A stretch of DNA of 64,000 nt from Capsicum annuum (Eukaryota; Streptophyta; Magnoliopsida; Solanales; Solanaceae). The position numbers and the translations under genes are program-made. Shown here piece by piece: positions 12,431 to 23,849 of this stretch; position 1 is the first letter of the stretch; the number at the start of each line of letters is the position of its first letter. The DNA lies in the NCBI RefSeq assembly GCF_002878395.1, contig NW_025826022.1:295268-359267 (forward strand), given 5' to 3'. The notes under the pieces are model-generated. The model saw only the letters and a program-made list of their open reading frames with translations, searched no databases and had not been told where the DNA came from.

Positions 12431-14798
12431 TGTAATACCCCAAGAAATTTTTCGTTGAAATTTTATACGTAAACGTGTTGGGTTCTATCTTCTAGAATGA
12501 ATTATAAATTTTTTGTGTGGAATATCTTTGATTATGATCCACCATTTCATAGAGTATCGAATAATATTTCTAACGATATGTGTATCATCCAAAACAGACA
12601 CCCAAGCGACGAGTTATGAACATTCTGATTGAACTGTGAATAGTAGTGAATAGTAAAACGTGCAAGAAAAGATACTGAGGCCTGGCGTATTTTTTATCCA
12701 ACTTTAAATGATCATAACTCCTTGTACATAATTATCTGGTTGATCTACTATATATCAATTAAAATTTCTGCGAGTCCTCTTTCCAATGAAATTAGTTTCA
12801 TCTAATTTGTCTATCGAAGTAAAATGTTATGGTTGATCTACTTCAGCCTATCAAAAGCGAATTTTTGGATCAACTTCAAACGATCATAACTCCTCTTACA
12901 CAATGATCTGGGTGAGATACTATATATAAATAGAAATATATGAGAGTTCTCTTTCTAATGAAATTGTTTTCATCTAATTTGGATATCAGAGTAAAACGCT
13001 ATGGTTGATCTACTTTAGACTATCAAAACAGTCCATCAAAGGATAGATTTGAGGATTTTTTTGATTTTTAGAGGCTTTTTGGTCATTTTCCCTCACCCAA
13101 CATTAAAGCCTATTAGAAGCGTTATATGTTATATTTCATCAAATTCCCTCAAAAAGGAAACCCTAAGATCCTACATCCAACTTCAAGAACCTTCAAAGTT
13201 CACCATTAATTCTGCTAATTTATTCAAGATTCTAAGTTCCTAGTTCAAGAACTCCAACAACCATCATTCAAAGGCACTATTAGCATCTCAAAAATGAGTA
13301 TCGATCTAAATTTCATCATTAAAGGTATGTGTGGTTTTTCAACAAGAACTCTCTTTCGTTCTTGTGCCCAAAAGTAATTTTCTTTACAAATGCATGATTT
13401 TTATTTGATTTTTATGAATTTGAAGCATGAACCCATATCTTATGATGATTATTATGAAATCTTGATGTTTATGATTTTGAAAGATGAATTGACATGTGTT
13501 GAGACATAAAGCATGAATCTTGAACGATATTTATCATGATTTTGATATTTGGGGTCATGAATCCCCATTAGAAATTGTGTTTTTTTAGAAAGTGTTTGTT
13601 ATAAGCATGTTGATGTTGAATATTTGAAATATTTTGAATGATTTGACCTTTTGGTCTTAAAGGAGTTGTTTTGAACTCGAGTGTGAAAGAAATTCACAAC
13701 GTGGTTGATTTTGATAGATGGGAAGCATGATGGCTCCCGATGTATATTTATATATTACTAAAATTATTTTATTATGGATTCTTTTTGAAATGATCTAAGC
13801 TATGTTTGGGACAAATCTTTTGCACCGAGTGGGAGGTATAAAGCGATCTTACTTCCCTAGAACTACGTGCCCCCGTAGGAGTAAGCCTGAGGCTGATTTA
13901 TATAGTGATCACTAGTTTGTATGGATTTGATATCGATAGTCCTACTCCGATGGCAAGGATAGGACGGCTCTCCCTAACGCGGGTTGTACATTGGACTCTA
14001 TGTAGCTTACATGGTTTATTTAGGTTATAGGATCTCCCAGTGTGTGTGTGTTTCCTTGTGTCTATGATGAATGGTGAAGTGATTTGAAAGTGGAATTGTG
14101 AAAGTTATTCTTTTGAAAGATTTAAATGATATTTACATTATGAGAATTGATATTCTTGACGAACTGATAGTGATTGACAAATTATATGATGACTCACATG
14201 TGTTATTGTACTTATTTCATCCACTCATGATTATGATGATTTTCTTCGGGCTATGGGAGTCTTTCATACATCCTACATATTTCTTATAAATATTTATGAT
14301 GATAATGTTTCTACTAATGCGTACACCCCCATAACTCGGTTCCTTTCCTTGGTACTGACCCATATCTTCGAATGTGTGCTCAGTTCCAGGTTCGAAAGTG
14401 ATTTTTTGGGCACGCTGTTCTACATTATCTGTTGTGGTGAGTCCTTATGTTCTGAGGACATAATGTCTGATGTTGGTTCCATGAAATTATTTACATTTGA
14501 TAACTGAGTATGAGTCAGTTGGGCATGTCTCCATGGTTCGCTGATTTTATTGATTTTCTTAGAGGCTTGTCAGACTAGTATAGATGTTGGGAGTTGACCA
14601 ATAAGTTGTATATTTTTGTCTTTTTAAAATTCTTTTATTCTTGGATGATGATTACCCTATTGATATTTGAGGGTTATTTATGGAAACCCCATTGATTTGT
14701 GTTGAACTAAATGAAAATGGCTCAAAGGGTTAGCTTTGGGCTACTCATAGCCTCAAGCACCGTGTGACACTCCGGGACCTATTTTCTGGAGCGCTACA
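12431..14798 (+). repeat. E1a 5' LTR, 2368 bp
   Basis: Starts TGTAATACCCC and ends GGAGCGCTACA, followed two bases later by the primer site. It pairs with 17366-19774. It lacks about 30 bases around 14378 that the 3' LTR has at 19325-19354. The ORF at 14098-14289 recurs in the 3' LTR (19042-19233), which shows that it is LTR sequence and not a gene. No host promoter is claimed. Confidence 0.9.
12699..13040 (+). repeat. Two-copy tandem repeat inside the E1a 5' LTR (period about 172 bp)
   Basis: 'caacttyaaaygatcataac' begins at 12699 and again at 12871, and each copy runs through 'ctctttcyaatgaaatt' to 'gttgatctact'. The same doubled structure is present in the 3' LTR near 17634-17965, so the duplication predates insertion of this element. 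Confidence 0.75.
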
Positions 14799-14802
14799 AA
14801 CT

Positions 14803-14815
14803 TGGTATCAGAGCC
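14803..14815 (+). other. E1a primer-binding site (tRNA-iMet)
   Basis: TGGTATCAGAGCC, a perfect complement to the 3' end of plant initiator tRNA-Met, lies four bases after the end of the LTR. Confidence 0.9.
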
Positions 14816-15010
14816 TAAGGTTTTAAGGTGTCCTAGGGAGTCTGAAAAGCCGTGTTAAGTAGAGTCTTGATTATCGGTGTGTAGCACGCCACATCTATGA
14901 GCAAGAGACTATAAGATTTTTTAGAAAAAAGTATGATTTTTCTTTTAGAAGTCTATCGTGCTTAAAGTGTCTCTCATTTCTATTAATTCATGCTATATTC
15001 TTTCAACAAT

Positions 15011-15340
15011 ATGCCTCCACGTCTAGATAGAAGAAATAATAATGGTCAGTAACCTCAACCCACTGACCCATTGAATGAAAACATGTCTCATGCTGAATTT
15101 TGGGTAGCCTTTTAGGCGCTGGCTCAAGCTATTACTGCGAATATTCAGGCCAACCCAGCCCCAACTCCATAGCAATAAGGAGGTGATTGAGCTACTGCCA
15201 GGATCCGTGACTTCATGTGGATGAATCTGCCAAAATTTATGGGTCCAAGTCTGATGAGGATCCACGGTTGTTTTTAGAGGAGGTGCAGAAGATTACTCAG
15301 GTGATGAATGTATCTAAGGAACATAGTGTTGAGTTGGTTG
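15011..15340 (+). pseudogene. E1a gag, N-terminal fragment
   Basis: ATG at 15011 opens MPPRLDRRNNNGQ, the usual N-terminus of this gag group (MPPR...). It continues through HAEFWVAF, then RIRDFMWMNLPKF. After a frameshift near 15245 it reads SDEDPRLFLEEVQKI and ends ..EHSVELVA. Stops at the positions of Gln codons (TAA, TAG) break it. The normal continuation (AYQLKD...W and the zinc knuckle) is absent. The text passes directly into RNase H at about 15340, so only the first third of gag remains. Confidence 0.75.
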
Positions 15341-15343
15341 CTA

Positions 15344-15565
15344 TTGTGTTTTCTTTCAAAATCTAGAGACACTATTTGTATGGTGTCCATGTTGATGTTT
15401 TCACTGATCATAAAAGTCTATAGTATGTGTTTACCTAGAGAGAATTAAGTCTTAGGCAAAGACGATGGTTAGAACTGTTAAAGGACTATGATATGAGTGT
15501 GTTGTACCATCCGGGCAAGGCTAATATTGTGGCGGATACCCTAAGTAGAGTGTCCATGGGTAGTA
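15344..15565 (+). pseudogene. E1a RNase H, C-terminal half
   Basis: In frame: IVFSFKI-stop-RHYLYGVHVDVFTDHKSL, then YVFT-stop-RELSLRQRRWLELLKDYD, then the open stretch from 15493, MSVLYHPGKANIVADTLSR. These are the last conserved blocks of the gypsy RNase H (HYLYG, TDHKSLQY, RQRRWLEL, PGKANVVADALSR). The three stops are all TAG: two replace CAG (Gln) and one TGG (Trp). The N-terminal half, with its first catalytic residues, is missing because of the gag-RNase H deletion. Confidence 0.85.
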
Positions 15566-17002
15566 TTTCGCATGTGGTAGAAGGTAAGAAAGAGTTGGCT
15601 CGTGATGTACATCGTTTGGCTAGATTGAGGGTTAGGTTGTTTGACTCTGCTGAAGTTAGTATAGGGGTTCAGAGTAGTTCCGAATTCTCCTTGGTTTTGG
15701 AAGTGAAGGAAAAGCAATACTTAGATGCTAGTTTGGCTAGACTGAAGGAGTCAGTCAAGGATCAAAAAATAGAGGTTTTCTTCATAGAGGGAGATGGTGT
15801 GTTGAGATTGCAGGGTAGATTGTGTGTCCCGAATGTTGATGATCTAATATAGAGGATTATGGCTGAAGCGCATGGGGCGCGATATTCTATTCATCCTAGT
15901 TCCACCAAGATGTATCGAGACTTGTGGGAAATCTATTGGTGGAGTGGCATGAAGAAAGATATAGCAGTATTTGTAGCTAAGTGTGCAACATGCCAACAGG
16001 TTAAGGTTGAACACCAAAGACCTGGTGGTATAATGCAAGAGTTTAGTATTCCCACCGTGAAGTGGGAAGAGATAAATGTGGACTTCGTGATTGGTTTACC
16101 TCCTTCCCAATGCCATCATGATTCTATTTGGGTTGTGGTTGATAGGTTGACTAAGTCTGCTCATTTATTGCGTGTTCATACTTCATATACTTTTGAGGAT
16201 TACGCTAGATTATATATCCGAGAGCTAGTTAGACTACATGGAGTTCCCTTGTCTATCATTTTGGATAGGGGTACTCATTTCACTTCACAATTTTGGAAAG
16301 TTTTTCAGAAGGGTCTTGGTACCCAAGTGCTTATGAGTTTTGCTTTTCATCCGCAGATCGATGGTAAGGCAGAGCAGACCATCCAAACCTTAGAGGATAT
16401 GTTGAGAGCTTGTGCACTTGAATTTAAGGGAAGTTGGGATGATCACTTATCATTGATAGAGTTTGCTTACAATAACAGTTTCCACTCTAGTATTAGCATA
16501 GCTCCTTTTGAAGCCTTATATGAGAGGAAGTGTAGATCACCCATAGGTTGGTTGGAGGTGGGTGGAGTGATTGTGAGTTGTACTGATTCGGTATTTAAGG
16601 CTATGGAAAAAGTTAAGTTGATAAGGGAAAGACTGAAAACTACACAGTTGTCAGAAGTCATATGCAGATGTTAGAAGGAGAGACTTTGAGTTTGAAGTTG
16701 GTGACCTATTGTATCTGAAAATTTCACCCACGAGGGGGGTGAAGAGATTCGTAAAGAAGGGGAAGCTTAGTCCCCGTTATATTGGTCCTTACAAAATTCT
16801 TAGCCGTGTTGGTAAGGTAGCTTATGAGGTTGGGTTGCCTTCCGAGTTATCTTCTGTTCATCCAATATTCCATGTCTCCATGCTTAGAAAGCATATTAGC
16901 GATGTTGTGGTGGTGGATTCCTCTATGAGTTCTTACATTCAAGAAAATCTTTCTTTTGATGAGATTTCTATTGAGATTCTTGATTTCAGTGTCGAAGATT
17001 AA
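15566..17002 (+). pseudogene. E1a integrase, near-complete with one stop and one frameshift
   Basis: Open stretches 15493-15852 and 15859-16674 are in one frame and separated by a single TAG; 16709-17002 follows in another frame. Seen in order: the HHCC zinc-binding part (IHPSSTKMYRDL to CATCQQVKVEHQRPGG), then the catalytic core with first Asp in INVDFVIGLP, second Asp in LDRGTHFTSQF and Glu in DGKAEQTIQTLED. Then come IEFAYNNS and the C-terminal GPYKIL and HPIFHVSMLRK blocks. The frame changes near 16640, in the QKSYAD region. Its role was strand transfer of the cDNA into host DNA. All catalytic residues remain, but the reading frame is broken. Confidence 0.88.
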
Positions 17003-17150
17003 GGAACAAAGAAGTTCCCTTGGTCAAGGTGTTATAGGGAAACCAATCTATTGAGGGTACAACTTGGGAAGCTGAGACAGATATGCAATCCAAGTACCCG
17101 CACCTATTTTCTGTGAACTCCGATCAAGCCGAAGGTACCATTCTTTCCTA
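17003..17150 (+). pseudogene. E1a chromodomain-like C-terminus
   Basis: In the neighbouring frame it reads LRNKEVPLVKVL, a TAG in place of Trp, RNQSIEG, TWEAETDMQSKYPHLF. This is the chromodomain tail that marks Tekay/Del chromoviruses and is thought to guide integration to heterochromatin. It follows the integrase stop at 17000, so it can no longer be fused to integrase. Confidence 0.75.
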
Positions 17151-17352
17151 AATCATGCACTTTTGATAAAAGTTGCAGCAGTTCAGCTGTCATTTATTAT
17201 GTGTTCAGCTGTAGTTTCTTGAATTTATGCATTCTATGTTGTATTCGGAGTGAGAAACGATATGGTGATGAGTCTAATGAATGATTTCATCTGTATGCTC
17301 TATTCCCTATCTAATCTTCGCATTTCTAGCATCATTCGAGGATGAATGTTTC
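17151..17352 (+). other. E1a 3' non-coding segment before the polypurine tract
   Basis: No ORF. It ends in 'attcgaggatgaatgtttc', a pre-tract phrase shared by E1, E2 and E4a in this window. Confidence 0.6.
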
Positions 17353-17365
17353 AAGGGGGGGATGA
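17353..17365 (+). other. E1a polypurine tract
   Basis: AAGGGGGGGATGA sits directly before the TG of the 3' LTR, where plus-strand priming takes place in reverse transcription. Confidence 0.85.
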
Positions 17366-19774
17366 TGTAATAACCCGGGAAATTTTTCAGTGAAATTTTG
17401 TGCGTAATCATCCTGGGTTCTATCTTCTAGAATGAATTATAAATTTTCTGTGTGTAATGTCTTATATTATGACCCACCATTACGTAGAGTATCGAATAAT
17501 ATTTCGAACGATATGTAGATCATCAAAAACGGACACCCGAGCGACGAGTTATGAACATTCCGATCGAACCGTGAATAATAGTGAACAGTAAAACATGCAG
17601 AAAAAAGTACTGAGGACTGGCGTATTTTTCCTCCAACTTTAAACAATCTCCTTGTACATAATGATCTAGGTGATGTACTATATATCAACGGAAAGCTCTG
17701 CGAGTTCTCTTTCCAATGAAATTGGTTTCATCCTATGTGTCTATCGGAGAAAAAGTTATGGTCGATCTACTTCAGCCTTCGAAATACAAATTTTAGGGTC
17801 AACTTCAAACAATCATAACTCCTTGTACACAATGATCTGGATAAGATACGATATATCAATGGAAATATATGAGAGTCCTCTTTCTAATGAAATTGGTTTT
17901 ATCCAATTTGGATATCTAAGTAAAATGTTATGGTTGATCTACTTCAGACTATCAAAACAGTCCACCAAAGGACATATTCGAGAATTTTTTTGATTTTTAG
18001 GGCGTTTTGGTTATTCCGCCTTACCCAAAATCCGTCCAAACCCTATATTAAAGCCTATTAGAAGTATTCTATATTATATTTCATCGAATTCCCTCAAAAA
18101 GAAAACTCTAAGCTCCTACATCCAACTTCAAGAACCTCCAAAGTTCCCTATTAATTCTTCAAATTTATTCAAGATTCCAAGTTCCTAGTTCAAGAACTCC
18201 AAGAACCATCATTCAAAGGCACGATTAACATCTTAAAAATGAGTATCGATCTAAAGTTCATCATTCAAGGTATGTGGGGTTTTTCAACAAGAACTCTCTT
18301 TCGTTCTTGTGCCCAAAAGTAATTTTCTTTACAAATGCATGATTTTTATTTGATTTTTATGAATTTGAAGCATGAACCCATATCTTATGATGATTATTAT
18401 AAAATCTTGATGTTTATAATTTTGAAATATGAATTTACATGTGTTGAGATATAAAGCATGAATCTTGAATGATATTTATCATGATTTTGATATTTGGGTC
18501 GTGAATCCCCATTGGAAATTGTATTTTTTTGAGAAAGTGTATGTTATAAGCACGTTGATATTGAATATTTGAGATATTTTGAATGATTTGACCTTTTGGT
18601 CTTAATAGATTTATTTTGAACTCGAGTGTGAAACAAATATACAACGTGGTTGATTTTGATAGATAGGAAGCATGATGGCTCCCGATGTATATTTATATAT
18701 TACTAAAATTGTTTTGTTGTGGATTATCTTTGAAATAATCTGAGCTAAATCTGGGAGAAATCTTTAGAACCGAGTGGGAGGTATAAAGCAACCTTACTTC
18801 TCTAGAACTACGTTCCCCCATAGGAGTGAGCCTGAGGCTGATTATATAGTGATCACTAGTTTGTATGGATTTGATATCGATAGTCCTACTCCAATGGCAA
18901 GGATAGGACGGCTCTCCCCAAGGTGGGTTGTACGTTGGACTCCATGTAGCTCACACAGTTTATGTAGGTTATAGGATCTCCCAGTGTGTGTGTGTTTCCT
19001 TCTGTCTATGGTGAATGGTGAAGTGATTTGAAATTGAAATTGTGAAAGTTATTCTTTCGAAAGATTTAAATGATATTTACATTATGAGAATTGATATTCT
19101 AGATGTACTGAAAGTGATTGACAAATTATATGATGACTCACATGTGTTATTGTACTTATTTCATTCCCTCATGATTATGATGATTTTCTTTGGGCTATGT
19201 GATTCTTTCATACATCCTGCATATTTCTTATAAATATTTATGCTGATGATGTTTATAAAACTGCATACACCCCAATATACTCGGTTTCTTTCCATGGTAC
19301 TGACCCACATCTTCGAATGTGGGCTGTATTTTCTCAGAATGTAGATTCAGGTGCTCAGTTCTAGGTTTGAAAGTGATTCTTCGAGCATGCTGTTCTACAT
19401 TCTCTGTTATGGTAAGTCCTCATGTTTCAAGGACATGATGTCTGATGTTGGTTTCACGGAATTATTTACATTTGATAACTGAGTATGAGTCAGTTGGGGC
19501 ATATCTCAATGGCTCTCTGGTTTTATTGATTTTCTTAGAGGCTTGTCAGACTAGTATAGATGCTGGGAGTTGACTAATAAGTCATATTTTGTTATCTTTC
19601 TGAAATTCTTTTGTTCTTGGATGATGATTACCCTATTGATATTTGAGGGTTATTTATGGAAACCCCGTTGATTTGTGTTGAACTGAATGAAAATGGCTGA
19701 AAGGGTTAGCTTGGGGCTACTCGCAGCCTCAAGCACCGTGTGACGCTCTGGGACCCATTTTTTGGGGCGTTATA
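17366..19774 (+). repeat. E1a 3' LTR, 2409 bp
   Basis: Pairs with 12431-14798 over its full length with many point changes and small indels, indicating an old insertion. It ends GGGGCGTTATA where the partner ends GAGCGCTACA. GTATG follows. Confidence 0.9.
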
Positions 19775-19779
19775 GTATG
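19775..19779. repeat. Target site duplication of E1a, right copy (GTATG)
   Basis: Identical to 12426-12430 and followed by the continuation of the E1 3' LTR. Confidence 0.92.
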
Positions 19780-21660
19780 CTAAGTATAGATAACTCACAT
19801 TAGCTGGAGTATCTAAAAGCTAAAAATCATAATCATAAGTGATAAAGCATGTTGTATAAATCTAGTGAGTCATAAGACTTTGTTCTAAAAGTTGTACTTT
19901 TATTCCATCTTTAAATCATGTTGTCTAAGTGTAGAAAGGACTCACTTTTATATCTGAAAACTTAAAGCTGAAATCTCATAGCTAATGTCTGTTTGTAAAG
20001 CAATATTTGAACAAAGCTATGAGCATTTACACTTAGTTTCTAAAAGTTGTTCTGTCACTTATTTCTATTGTCTTTTTTATTAGGGAGGTTCTTCTAACTG
20101 ACATACACTATGTGAGCTATCATAGTGTCCAACGTCTAGTTCCCTAATAGGAAAAACTCATTATGGGGAGAGCTATCATACTTTTGCCAATGAATTTAAC
20201 CTAATCTAAGTGATCACTGCTATATTTGTCATCCATATAGTAATGGGAATAATCAGATAATCTGAACTTATGTTGGCTCATAGTTCTGGGCATGAAAACA
20301 TACCTATTCATGTGTTAAATACTACTCCTTTTAATCTAGATGCTCATTCTATTGAAAATCCACTTGAATACTAGTGTAAGGGTTTATAGTGAAAACCACT
20401 TGTATATCTATTAATTTAAACTATAACTGAAACTGTAAAGTTGATTCCATATCTACGCTAAGATCAAAAGATCAAATCATTATAAAAATTGAAAATAGCT
20501 AATCATAGGGTGGTCAAAGCACAATCATTCTTGAAATATCATTATTCCACTAGGGCTTGGTAACCCATTCCTCAAATTCATGTCAAATCATCATAAAGTT
20601 CATGCTTGATAATGAAAGTGTTGATAATTCAATTATGAATTTTGAAATTAATGTCATACGCATGAATATACGAAAGTAGACATGCAATTCAACATCCAAA
20701 TCACTTGAAATCTCATAATCTTGAAATAGCAATATTTAGGTATGAACCCTAAATTGAAACTCATGTAAATTCATATGAAATTAACTTCAAAAACTAATTT
20801 TTGGCACAAGGATGAAAGAATTATCCGTGTTGAAAACCCCACGTACCTTAATTGATGCAATTGATGAAGACACTTGACTTTGAATCCCTAATTTTGTTCT
20901 TGAAGGTTATTTATTGAAGATCTTGAATTGGGAATCTTGAAATTTGGGTTATCCTGGAAAAAGAATAGTGGAATTTGGATTTCTTAAAGATTGAAATTTG
21001 AGACTAGGGTTTTCTTAGAGAGAAATTTTGTGAATAAAGAGCATATAATTCTTAGAATATGTTTAATTTTGTATTTTACACGATTTGGCAGCATGGAAAA
21101 ATACTAAGTTACCCTTTGGAAAAATTAATTCAGAACTGGAATCGTGATTTTGGGCCTACCACAATGTGGTGCAATTGCACTGGCTTACTAGAATAGGGAT
21201 GAGCTCCATTTTGAGCTCTGGAATAATGCGGCATAATCGCATCGCATAACTAGAAAAGAAAGAGTGGCATCTGCAATCCACCGCGATACGGGTCTATCCT
21301 ATTAGGATTACTGGTATGATACTGGCAAATTACGGTGAGCTACTGGAAAGGGACAAATAGGAATTTGGGCTTAACCTCGATGTGGTCTAATTAAGATGCT
21401 TCACTGGAAAGCAGACAATTACGAAACTGCACCTCACCATGATGCGATGCTCTACTGCTTTTCACTAAAAGTGTCATAACTTCTCAACCGAGTATCGGAT
21501 TAGAAAAAAAAATGTATCATTGAAAAGCTGATTCAATTATCTACAATTTGATGGGATTAGAGTTAGAAAATTCTACACGTATCAAGATTTATACAAGTTT
21601 TAAGTTGAAAATTTACATACTAGGAGTTATACGAGACTTAGAAAAGTATGGGGTATTACA
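19780..21660 (-). repeat. E1 3' LTR, proximal part
   Basis: Continues the LTR interrupted at 12430 and matches 27130-29526 of the 5' LTR. On the minus strand it begins TGTAATACCCC at 21660. With the distal part the LTR is about 2.46 kb. It includes the 'tgatgcaattgatgaaga' area and a zone of degenerate 'gatgcgatgc'-type motifs (21170-21460). Confidence 0.85.
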
Positions 21661-21673
21661 ATATCTCTCCCTT
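21661..21673 (-). other. E1 polypurine tract
   Basis: On the minus strand AAGGGAGAGATAT lies directly before the LTR's TGTAATACC, preceded by 'gaggatgaatgtttcc'. Confidence 0.85.
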
Positions 21674-21914
21674 GGAAACATTCATCCTCAAATGAGACCA
21701 TTTACACTGAGGATACTGAGGAACTGAGACTATATGCTGGTATGCACTACTTAAACAACGGCATGACTGAATCTAAAACATACTGAGCGACTGAACTAAA
21801 TTGTGAATGCATGAATTTATATAAAGATAACTATATGGCTGAAACTGAGACTGGAAAATAATTACATTAAGGAAGATTGTTACCTTAGGCTGAATCTAAG
21901 TTTTTGGTTAATAG
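21674..21914 (-). other. E1 3' non-coding segment
   Basis: Lies between chromodomain and polypurine tract. No ORF. Its 'ctgaatctaagttt' (21891-21904) corresponds to the point where E3 interrupts E0. Confidence 0.5.
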
Positions 21915-22030
21915 ATGAGGATACTTGGTTCACATGTCTTCTTCTTCTTCCCAAGTAGCATCCTCAACCGACTAATTTCACCACAAAACTTGGACCAAGG
22001 GAACTTCTTTGTTCCTTAGTCTACGGATTT
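21915..22030 (-). pseudogene. E1 chromodomain-like C-terminus
   Basis: Reads IRRLRNKEVPLVQVLW, a stop, then SVEDATWEEEEDM, a stop and TKYPHL. This is the same tail as in E1a and E3, with three stops in the block. Confidence 0.7.
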
Positions 22031-23350
22031 GATGATCATGAATCTCTACTAGAAGTTCTTTGTATGAAAGGCTATTCTGAATATCTGTGCTTTCTAAAGG
22101 GACTAGAACAACTAAATCATCCATGCATTCTTCAATAAGGATTCATCGAACACTAGATGAACTGTTGTCAAGTCTTCGGGTAGCTCAAGCTCATACGCTA
22201 CCTTCCGTATATGAAGTTTCCCATTTTTTCCAATCCTCTTCACCCCCTTCATGGGTGAAAACTTTAGATAAATAAGATCATCAACTTTGAACTCAAGATA
22301 TCTCTTTCTTACATTTGCACAAGATTTCTGATAACTCTAAGCTACTTTTAATTTCTCTTGAATTAACTAAACTTTATCCATGGCTTCAAACACCATATCT
22401 GTACAATCAAAGTGGCCTCACCCACTTCAAACCAACTGACTGGTGATCTACATCTCCATTCATAAGGTGCCACAAGGCCATCTGAATACTAGAACAGTAA
22501 CTGTTATTATAGGTAAACTCGATCAACAAAAAGTAATCATCCCAACTGCCTTTGAAGTCAAGAACACATGCCCTCAACATATCCTCTAGGGTCTGAATGG
22601 TCCTCTCTTCCTGACCATCTATCTACGGATAAAAGGTTGAATTGACATGAACTAGGGGACTATGACCCTTCTAAAAGGCTTTCCAAAAATAAGAGATAAA
22701 CTAAGAACCCCAAGCTGAAATGATGGACAAGGGAACTCCGTGCAATCTAAACAAATCTCTGATATACAACTTAGCATAATCTTTAGCTACGTAAGACGTG
22801 TGAACTGGCAATAAATTGGCTGATTTAGTCAATCTGTCTACGGTAACCCAAATCAAATTATGTTGTCGACGCGAATGGGGTAACCCTATCACAAAGTCCA
22901 TGTTCACCTGCTCCTACACCCAAGAGGGAATACCAAACTCCTTCAATGTACCACCAGGTCTTTGGTGCTCTACCTTAACCTGTTGACAAGTTGCATGCTT
23001 GGGTATAAAGTTTGCGATATCTCTCTTCATACCACTCCACTAATAGATTTTTTGCAAATCGTGGTACATCTTGGTGGCTCCTAGATGAATGGAGTAAAGT
23101 GCACATGCACTTTTGCCATAATCCGCTACCTCAAATCATCAACACATGGCACACATAATCTACTTTGGTATTTCAACACACCATCTCCCCCTTGGGAGAA
23201 AACCTCTACCTTTCGGTCTTTAACTAAAACCTTTAGTTTGACAAAACTAGAGTCATTATCCTGCTTCTCTTTCACTTTAAAAACGAGAGAGGATTCTAAA
23301 CTACTCTGCACCCATACATTCCCTTCAGCTGAGTCAACCAACCTCATACC
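22031..23350 (-). pseudogene. E1 integrase, broken
   Basis: From right to left on the minus strand: the pre-integrase stretch (23347-23126, ending YQSRLCVPCVDDLR), the zinc-binding part (HATCQQVKVEHQRPGG near 22970), then the catalytic core. The first Asp is present in NMDFVIGLP (22701-22907). The second is lost: ISAWGS replaces the usual ISDRGS/T. The Glu is present in DGQEERTIQTLEDML. The C-terminal part (FSPMKGVKRI, then ELPEDL, SSV-like) is read near 22190-22300. Several stops and frameshifts are present. Even with frames aside, loss of the second Asp would abolish strand transfer. Confidence 0.8.
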
Positions 23351-23394
23351 TAATCTAGCTAACGGCCATTACATTGTCCTTACCCGGATGATAT

Positions 23395-23765
23395 AACACA
23401 CTAATTTCATAATCCTATAACAATTCTAACCACCTTCTCTGATGAAAATTTAACTTCCTCTGAGTAAACACATGTTACAAGCTTTTATGGTCCGTAAACA
23501 CATCAACATGCACCTCATAAAAATTATACCTCTAGATTTTTAATACAAATATAATAGCAGCTAGCTCAAGATCATGGGTAGGCTAGTTCTTTTCGTGAGG
23601 CTTAATATGTCTAGAGAAATAGGCTATAAACTTATCGCTCTGAATCAAAACACAACCCAAACTGAATCTAAAAGTATCACAATAAACAAAGAATTCGTCT
23701 GTACCATCAGGTAGTGCTAAAACTAGGGCTAAAGTGTGTTGAGTCTTCAACTCCTGAAAACTCTT
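23395..23765 (-). pseudogene. E1 RNase H, broken
   Basis: Seen on the minus strand are DLELAAIIFVLKI, a stop where Trp is usual, RYNFYEVHVDVFTDHKSL, HVFTQRKLNFHQRRWLEL and ISVLYHPGKDNVMA. Upstream are remnants of the VYCDTFRFSLGCVLIQ-type start. Stops replace Trp and Gln codons. It lies between reverse transcriptase and integrase as expected. Confidence 0.75.
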
Positions 23766-23849
23766 CTAACAATAATCTGACCACTAAAACTTAACTTTCT
23801 TCTAGGTCAATCTAGACATAAGGGATATAATAAATGAAAAATCCTTAAT

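Larger units (their letters stand above)
12431..19774 (+). mobile_element. E1a: internally deleted Ty3/gypsy chromovirus nested in E1
   Basis: Two direct LTRs (12431-14798 and 17366-19774) flank a 2.57-kb internal region, and the whole is bounded by GTATG duplications. The internal region has the primer site, a gag N-terminal fragment fused to RNase H, then integrase and chromodomain. gag C-terminus, protease and reverse transcriptase are gone. The 3' terminal dinucleotide is TA instead of CA. The integrase is the best-preserved one in the window, with all three DDE acidic residues readable. It is younger than E1, because it sits in E1's LTR. Confidence 0.9.

Noticed and set aside
12699..13040. 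CRISPR-like spaced repeats
   Set aside because: Only two imperfect copies of 172 bp in an LTR of a plant element; no array structure or cas genes.
14098..14289. 63-codon ORF repeated at 19042-19233, seeming conserved
   Set aside because: The repetition is due to the two LTRs of E1a, not to a gene family; no start context or domain supports it.
14803..14815. Possible tRNA gene fragment matching initiator tRNA-Met
   Set aside because: Only 13 bases and placed directly after an LTR; it is a primer-binding site. The same holds at 26539, 32705, 47325, 56431 and 59946.
15493..17150. Domesticated integrase gene, because E1a integrase is long and has all catalytic residues
   Set aside because: It has an in-frame stop, a frameshift before the C-terminus and stops in the chromodomain, and sits between its own LTRs with no independent promoter; simple decay explains it.
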